Assembly (NCBI RefSeq): GCF_004761975.1
Contig: NZ_RQII01000053.1
Coordinates: forward strand, 46,559 to 110,558
Length of the DNA: 64,000 nucleotides
Direction: 5' to 3'
DNA from: Planococcus koreensis
GTDB lineage: Bacteria; Bacillota; Bacilli; Bacillales_A; Planococcaceae
Part shown: positions 59,131 through 64,000 of the stretch, one piece after another
Numbering within the stretch: the first letter of the stretch is position 1
How the letters are laid out: the number at the start of each line of letters is the position of its first letter
Program-made: the position numbers and the translations under genes
The notes under the pieces: model-generated
Databases searched by the model: none
What the model was told of the DNA's origin: nothing
Seen by the model: only the letters and a program-made list of their open reading frames with translations

Positions 59131-62100
59131 TTATTTGATGACAAAGTTTGTCCGGCTGAAGCCTTCTTTCGATTTATGCACTTCCAAAATCGCCGGGATT
59201 GCAGCTTTCAGTTCCTGAACGTGTGAAATAACGCCGATGATGCGGCCAGATTTCTGGAGGTCGATCAATGTGTCGATGGCTTTATTCAAAGATTCTTCAT
59301 CGAGCGACCCGAATCCTTCATCGATGAACATCGTGTCAATCGAGACATTGCCCTGGAAACTCTGAATGACGTCTGCCATGCCGAGCGCCAAGCATAACGA
59401 TGCGTTAAACTTCTCGCCACCTGACAAGGTTTTGACGTCCCGAGTCTGGCCCGTATACGCATCGTAAACATCCAGGCCAAGGCCGCTTTGTTTGCCGCGC
59501 GCCTCCTGCCGGTCGCTGCGCATCAGGTAAAACTGGCCGTTCGACAGGTTTTTCAAACGCTCGTTTGCAGATTGGATGATCTGCTCCAGATACTCAATCT
59601 GCAAATAGCGTTCAAATGAGATTTTCAGGCTGTTCTGGCCGCGGATCATATCATGCAGGTCGGTGATGCGGTTCAATTGCTGCTCCAGCTCTGCCGCTTG
59701 GCCAGAAGCCTGAATGATTTTCGCAGTTAATCCGCTCGCTGCCGCTTTCAAGTCTTTGGTTTGGTTCCATTCGCCAAGCGCCGCTTCGTATTCCGCTTGT
59801 AATTGGCCAATTTCAAGTTCCAAAAGGCTGAGATCTGATTTAGCCTTGCCTGAAAGTTCTTCCCGCAGCTCTTCGGCCTGCTGTTTAGCAGTATGGAGCG
59901 CCTGCCTGAATTGCTGGGTCGAACGCTGCAATTCCCCGCGGGCCGCTTCCGGCATTCTCGCCCGTTGATAAGCTTCTTCAGACTCAAACTCGGATTTTTG
60001 CAGGGCGCCGCGGTATTGCTCCAATGCCTTATCTTTTTTGGCAACAGCCTCTGCTGCCGCTTCGCTTCTATGGACAACCGCAACAGCAGCAGCGGCAATC
60101 CGTTCTTTCGCAAGCTGCAAGCCTTTTTGCGCATCTTCCCAAATGCGCTCAAGCTGTTCTTTCCGATCTTTCATGCGTCTGATCTTCTCGTTCAATACCG
60201 CCATCGTCCGGACTTCCTCCGGAATCGATAAGAGGCGCTGTTCAAAGACCGCCTGAGCTGTTTCAAAAGCGGAAGCCTGCAGCTGCGCCTTCTGTGACAG
60301 CACTGTTTTGGCCGTTTCCAAGCCATCCACTTTTTGGGTCTTCACTGCCAGCCGCTCTTTCAGCGTCCGCAGCTGCTGTTTATCCAAAAGCAGCCTTTTG
60401 ACTTCGCTGTCCAATTCACGCCGCTTTTGTTCCAGTTCGGTGTGCAGCTCTTGCGCTCGTTCAGCTGCCAATCCCAGCTCCTTTACTGCCGTGCGTTTTT
60501 GAACCATTTGCTCTTCTGTGGCATTCATTTTCGCCAAGGCATCGCGGTATTGCCCGTCCACCACATCCAGCTTCGCCTTCGCTCCGTCCAAACGGGCTTT
60601 CGGAACTTCTTCGTGGTGTCCGCCGTTTTCTTTGGCAGGATGTTCGGTGCTGCCGCATACCGGACAGGCTTCTCCGTCATGCAGAGCAGCCGCCAGCACT
60701 TGTGCCTGATTGCCGAACCAGCTCGCTTCAAGCGCTTTATATTCTTCCAAAGCCGCATTGTAAGCAGCTTGTTTCCCATTGTTTTCCGTGATGTGGCGCA
60801 GCTGCATTTTTTCGAGCGCCGTCAACTCCATCAATACACGGCATTGCTCATTCAGTACAGAAAGCGCAGTTTGCTTATCATCGAAAGTTTCAAGCTTCGC
60901 TTCAAGCAAGGCGATTTCCGTTGCCAATTCTTTGCACGCTTCCCTTTCGGCGAGCCATGCTGCTTCGGCTGATTTCTCATCCACCGCTGACTTTTTGGCA
61001 GCGCCTTCCATTTCCGCCAGTTCCTTTTGCTTGGATGCCAGCTCCTGAACCGCCGGCAATAAACTCTCCAGCTGCATGAGCTGGCGCCGCACTTCATTGC
61101 GCGTGCCTTCCTGCTCCAGCTCCTGCGCAAATGCCGTTTCTGCTGATGCCAAAGCATTCGCTGCCTGCTGTTCCGCTTTTTGCGCATCGGTGAATAACCT
61201 GTTTTTTTCGCTTTCGCTTTGCTGCAGCTCTTTGAACTGATTTTCCAGCCCTTCGATCAGGCTGGCGCGCTCCGCTTTTTGCACAGCGCGCTCTTGTTCT
61301 TCAATAGAAGAGAGCTGTCCATTCAGCTGCCCGAAGCGCCGTTCTTTCTCTTCCAGCTCGCCAATCCGGTCATTCCACTTTTTCGCTTCGTAATAAGTGG
61401 AATGTTTTTCGCCATGCTGCTTAAACACCGCTCCGTAGCGCTGCTCATCCAGAAGTTCTTTTTCGCTGTAATAAACCGTTTCGCTGTCCAGCGCATCCAG
61501 CACTTGATGGATGTTGATGTGATCGCGCTGAATCAGCTCGAACAAGTCGCTTTCCCGAACCGGCAGCACAGAAGCGATGCCGCTGATATGGTTTTTGAGC
61601 ATCCGCTCTTCGACGCCATAAGCTTCTGCCGCTGCGTCTTTTTTCCTTTTCAATCGTTCGCTGATCATCTTATACGGCTCGGTCTTGAAAATTTTGCGCA
61701 GGATTTCTTCTTTATTGTCCGTTTCCGAAGTCAAAAGCTTCCTGAATTCCCCTTGCGGCAGCATGACAATTTGGCTGAACTGATTTTGCGTCAGACCCAG
61801 GAGTTCTTCCACTTTGCGGTCGATTTCAGAGACGATTTGCCGCTCGACACATGGAACTTCCCCGCTCTCAGTGATTTCAAAGAATTCATAGCGGTCGCCA
61901 GTTGCGCTTTTATTGCCCGCTTTGACATGGCTCATCTGGCGCAGGATGCGATACGTTTTCCGGTGTATCTCAAACTCCATTTCCACGCTCGTGTGGGTGT
62001 TGCCGTCAGCGAAATCACTGCGTAAATTGCGCGGTTCAGCGCGGTCGGAACCGCTCGCGGAACCGTAAAGCGCGAAACTGATGGCATCGAAAATCGTCGT

Positions 62101-62223
62101 CTTGCCGGAGCCGGTACTGCCGGAAATGACGAATAGCTGATTGCCCTTCAAATCGGCAAAATCAATCGTTTCGCTCCCTTTATAAGGGCCGAATGCGGTC
62201 ATTTTCAATTTTAAGGGCTTCAT
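59131..62223 (-). CDS. sbcC: Exonuclease subunit SbcC
   Basis: A 1030-residue SMC/Rad50-type ATPase. Walker A GSTGSGKTTIFDAISFALYG is at residues about 35-54; QIVMLPQGEFRKLLTS is the Q-loop region; two long coiled-coil arms (about 180-480 and 560-860) flank a zinc-hook CPVCG near 528; the signature LSGGEKFNASLCLALG and Walker B TMFIDEGFGSLDEE are at the C-terminus. With SbcD it cuts DNA hairpins and blocked ends. Its ATG overlaps the stop of sbcD by four bases. Confidence 0.96.
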   Translation of the reverse strand: MKPLKLKMTAFGPYKGSETIDFADLKGNQLFVISGSTGSGKTTIFDAISFALYGSASGSDRAEPRNLRSDFADGNTHTSVEMEFEIHRKTYRILRQMSHVKAGNKSATGDRYEFFEITESGEVPCVERQIVSEIDRKVEELLGLTQNQFSQIVMLPQGEFRKLLTSETDNKEEILRKIFKTEPYKMISERLKRKKDAAAEAYGVEERMLKNHISGIASVLPVRESDLFELIQRDHINIHQVLDALDSETVYYSEKELLDEQRYGAVFKQHGEKHSTYYEAKKWNDRIGELEEKERRFGQLNGQLSSIEEQERAVQKAERASLIEGLENQFKELQQSESEKNRLFTDAQKAEQQAANALASAETAFAQELEQEGTRNEVRRQLMQLESLLPAVQELASKQKELAEMEGAAKKSAVDEKSAEAAWLAEREACKELATEIALLEAKLETFDDKQTALSVLNEQCRVLMELTALEKMQLRHITENNGKQAAYNAALEEYKALEASWFGNQAQVLAAALHDGEACPVCGSTEHPAKENGGHHEEVPKARLDGAKAKLDVVDGQYRDALAKMNATEEQMVQKRTAVKELGLAAERAQELHTELEQKRRELDSEVKRLLLDKQQLRTLKERLAVKTQKVDGLETAKTVLSQKAQLQASAFETAQAVFEQRLLSIPEEVRTMAVLNEKIRRMKDRKEQLERIWEDAQKGLQLAKERIAAAAVAVVHRSEAAAEAVAKKDKALEQYRGALQKSEFESEEAYQRARMPEAARGELQRSTQQFRQALHTAKQQAEELREELSGKAKSDLSLLELEIGQLQAEYEAALGEWNQTKDLKAAASGLTAKIIQASGQAAELEQQLNRITDLHDMIRGQNSLKISFERYLQIEYLEQIIQSANERLKNLSNGQFYLMRSDRQEARGKQSGLGLDVYDAYTGQTRDVKTLSGGEKFNASLCLALGMADVIQSFQGNVSIDTMFIDEGFGSLDEESLNKAIDTLIDLQKSGRIIGVISHVQELKAAIPAILEVHKSKEGFSRTNFVIK

Positions 62224-63386
62224 TTTTTCACCTCCGCTTTGACGCCGTCTTCTTCGTGAAGAAATTCTTCGAGCACTTCTTTGAAAATCGCTTCCGTCGC
62301 TTCGGCTGCCGTTTCACCTTTCACTTCTTCGTAAAAAGCATGGAACAATTTCAGCGGATCCATCTCACGGCGCGAACCGCTGTCGCTTTGGCACCCTGCG
62401 CCCCCGGCCAGCTTCCGTTCGACATGCATCGCATTCGGGTAGACCGAACGGATTTTTTCCATCGGGTAAAGGATCGGCGTTTCATCCAGCAGCTTGACGA
62501 AGACATAATCTTCGTTGACGTCATGGCGCAGCAAATCTTCCATAAAGGCTTCGACCGTGCGCATGTCGCGCTTCGGCAGCAGCAAGTGTTTTTCAGTAGT
62601 GACATTTCCGTCGCCGTCGATGTCGACCACGAGGAAGCCTTTTTGGTGGCGTTCTTCCGAGATCGAATATTTCAGCGGAGATCCCGCGTAGCGGATTGTT
62701 TCATTCAGCACATGATGCGCCTGATGCAGATGGCCGAGCGCGGTGTAGTGGAATGCCGCGAAATGGCGGGCTTCGATATGCTCCGCTCCGCCGATCGATA
62801 AAGGCCGTTCTGAATCGCTGGTATTTTCCTGCTCCTCGCCATGCGGCGTCACGAAGGCGTGGCCGACCGCAATGTGGCGCGCAGTGGGATCAAGCGATTG
62901 TGCGATGTTCTGTGTCAACGCTTCCGCCGCATCGTTGTGTGAACGGATGTCCGGATTTTCCAATGCGTAGCGCACTTGGGACGGATCAGCATATGGCAAT
63001 AAATGAATATGGACTTCACCGAACTCATCTTCGATCACGGCCGGCGAATGGTCTTTTGCCACATGGCCCGCGATATGGATGCCATTTTTGCGAAAGACGC
63101 GGCTGCCGAAATTCAGGCGCCCCGGGCTGTCGTGGTTTCCGGCGACTGCAAAGACCGGCGTGTCCAATTCGAGGACAATTTTCGCAAGCGTTTCGTCGAG
63201 CAGGTTGACCGCTTCAGTCGGTGGCACCGCCCGGTCGTATAAATCACCTGCGATGATGACGCAATCCGGCCGCTGTTCTTCAACCGCGGCGATAAATTGC
63301 TCCAAGATAAAACGCTGGTCTTCTGTCATGTAAACCCCTTGGACCAGCTTGCCGAGATGCCAGTCGGCAGTGTGGAAAAATTTCAT
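62220..63386 (-). CDS. sbcD: Exonuclease subunit SbcD
   Basis: A 388-residue Mre11-type nuclease: HTADWHLGK, IIAGDLYDRAVPP, AVAGNHDSPGRL and GHAFVTPHG hold the phosphoesterase metal ligands, then TALGHLHQAH. ATG 63386 follows AGAGGAGCTTGAAC; the frame to 63440 would run over its promoter. First gene of sbcD-sbcC. A LexA-like box lies near the promoter, implying SOS induction. Confidence 0.96.
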   Translation of the reverse strand: MKFFHTADWHLGKLVQGVYMTEDQRFILEQFIAAVEEQRPDCVIIAGDLYDRAVPPTEAVNLLDETLAKIVLELDTPVFAVAGNHDSPGRLNFGSRVFRKNGIHIAGHVAKDHSPAVIEDEFGEVHIHLLPYADPSQVRYALENPDIRSHNDAAEALTQNIAQSLDPTARHIAVGHAFVTPHGEEQENTSDSERPLSIGGAEHIEARHFAAFHYTALGHLHQAHHVLNETIRYAGSPLKYSISEERHQKGFLVVDIDGDGNVTTEKHLLLPKRDMRTVEAFMEDLLRHDVNEDYVFVKLLDETPILYPMEKIRSVYPNAMHVERKLAGGAGCQSDSGSRREMDPLKLFHAFYEEVKGETAAEATEAIFKEVLEEFLHEEDGVKAEVKK

Positions 63387-63414
63387 GTTCAAGCTCCTCT
63401 CTTTGTGCCGAAAA

Positions 63415-63496
63415 GAATATATGTTCGTTCCATTATACACGAAATCAATTTGCTTGTTTGCACCGCATTTATGTTCTATAATAAGAACAAACGTTC
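63415..63496. promoter_or_regulatory. Divergent promoters with LexA-like boxes
   Basis: Plus strand: TTGTTT (63454-63459), TATAAT (63477-63482) and a perfect GAACNNNNGTTC box GAACAAACGTTC at 63485-63496. Minus strand (sbcD): TATAAT just before GAACATATATTC (63415-63426), one mismatch from the same consensus. Both boxes lie right behind the -10, where LexA blocks transcription in Bacillus. Confidence 0.75.
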
Positions 63497-63515
63497 TATT
63501 AAGGGGTGAAATCCA

Positions 63516-63737
63516 ATGCGTGCGCAGATTTTAAAGGCATTCAAACATCAGCAGCTTGCAGACATCATGTACATGGCCAACGACGGAACCATCAGCAAAC
63601 GACGGATCAAAGTGTTGAAAGTCAGCGGTGAATCGTTTCAAGCTTATTGCTTCCTGCGGAATGAAAAACGGACGTTCAAAATAGACAACGTCTTGTCGCT
63701 GATTCCGGTAACGCGCAAGGAACGCTTAATCATCTGA
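63516..63737 (+). CDS. Small WYL-like protein
   Basis: A 73-residue protein that resembles the strand-rich WYL/Sm-like fold: RIKVLKVSGESFQAYCFLRNEKRTFKIDNVLSLIPV includes the YCFLRNEKRTFKIDNV motif typical of a minimal WYL domain, without the DNA-binding part. WYL domains bind ligands or nucleic acids and are frequent in DNA-damage responses. AAGGGGTG precedes the ATG. The LexA-like promoter box supports an SOS role. Confidence 0.75.
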   Translation: MRAQILKAFKHQQLADIMYMANDGTISKRRIKVLKVSGESFQAYCFLRNEKRTFKIDNVLSLIPVTRKERLII

Positions 63738-63776
63738 TGGATGCCAGCGCGCCATTGCGCCTGTTTCCAACTCGTA

Positions 63777-63811
63777 ATCCCCGGCCACCCTGAGATGGCC
63801 GGGGGTTTTTC
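63777..63811 (+). terminator. Terminator of the WYL-like gene
   Basis: CCCCGGCCA-CCCTGAGA-TGGCCGGGG followed by GTTTTT. Confidence 0.88.
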
Positions 63812-63823
63812 TGTGATTTCGGA

Positions 63824-63900
63824 GAATACGCTCCATTAATGATGAAATACGCTCTGCAACGGGCGAAATACGCTCTACAAACCTTAAAATACGCCCCGGC
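63824..63900. repeat. Four copies of the 21-bp-phased core (AAATACGCYC)
   Basis: TACGC occurs at 63827, 63848, 63869 and 63890, 21 bases apart, in the same AATACGCTC context as the array at 48242-48340. Unit bodies differ. No convincing gene is seen from here to the window end. Confidence 0.82.
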
Positions 63901-64000
63901 ATTTCCCTGGCCTCCATTAAATACCACAGCATTTCATGCAGCTCGATCATCACCGGCAAAGTGCTGAACATCATTGCGCAATTTCCGGATGGCTTATCCA

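Noticed and set aside
61219..62025. 268-residue plus-strand frame
   Set aside because: Antisense to sbcC; Phe/Leu/Arg-rich shadow of the coiled-coil coding strand.

Overview
This 64 kb window looks like a chromosomal segment of a mid-GC Gram-positive bacterium. It has strong AGGAGG-type ribosome sites, frequent GTG/TTG starts, sigma-A-like promoters, U-rich intrinsic terminators, lipoprotein-type ABC binding proteins, an S-layer-homology protein, a LysM/3D cell-wall protein and a Lys-type-looking MurE. My inference is the Planococcaceae (Planococcus-like), from protein style, the two GC-rich intergenic repeats and the non-DAP MurE signature; no rRNA or tRNA is present to confirm it. There is no prophage, IS transposase, CRISPR array or tRNA; nearly all the sequence is ordinary metabolic, transport and envelope genes.

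Layout. 1-7.5 kb: end of a methyltransferase, a small membrane protein, hydrolase/SDR/nitroreductase genes, an M15 peptidase, a MacB-like ABC pair and a GT2-GtrA fusion. 7.5-12.2 kb: copper operon copY-copA-glutaredoxin behind a cop-box promoter, then a frameshifted CtaG-like gene with a DUF2243 partner. 12.2-19 kb: acetyltransferases, a Dph6-like ATPase, fumC, a stand-alone murE-type ligase and a FlaR-like kinase, with the first long intergenic repeat. 19-26.8 kb: cspA, an unlisted 35-residue membrane peptide, a VOC/serine-hydrolase fusion, an unusual HTH protein carrying a degenerate F1-ATPase beta-subunit-like domain, and an MMPL exporter with its MarR regulator.

27-38.9 kb: AI-2E transporter, uppP and a DUF368 (PopT-type) gene, both linked to undecaprenyl-phosphate recycling, a catR/catE-like divergon (catE-like gene frameshifted), the second long repeat, a PAS-STAS protein, an ABC-F gene with a leader peptide and attenuator, CorA, NUDIX and GNAT genes. 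39-43.5 kb: a four-gene unit in which a Tat-signal gluconate-dehydrogenase-type pair is followed by its own tatA-tatC, then a LysM-3D protein. 43.5-52.5 kb: a TIR-flanked 159 bp element in front of a BCCT transporter, YumC-type reductase, ppiB, an amino-acid ABC operon with a second paralogous binding protein, and a second AI-2E gene. 52.5-64 kb: GDPD, SLH protein, YaiI/DUF1836, hemolysin III, hydratase, CoA-transferase, and sbcDC divergent from a small WYL-like gene with LexA-like boxes at both promoters.

The most unusual items are the HTH/F1-beta-like protein with palindromic sites around its promoter (21439-22553), the two arrays of a 10-base core repeated at exactly 21 bp (48242-48340 and 63824-63900), the TIR element at 43724-43882, the ABC-F leader, and two single-base homopolymer frameshifts (11180-11185 and 32459-32462).
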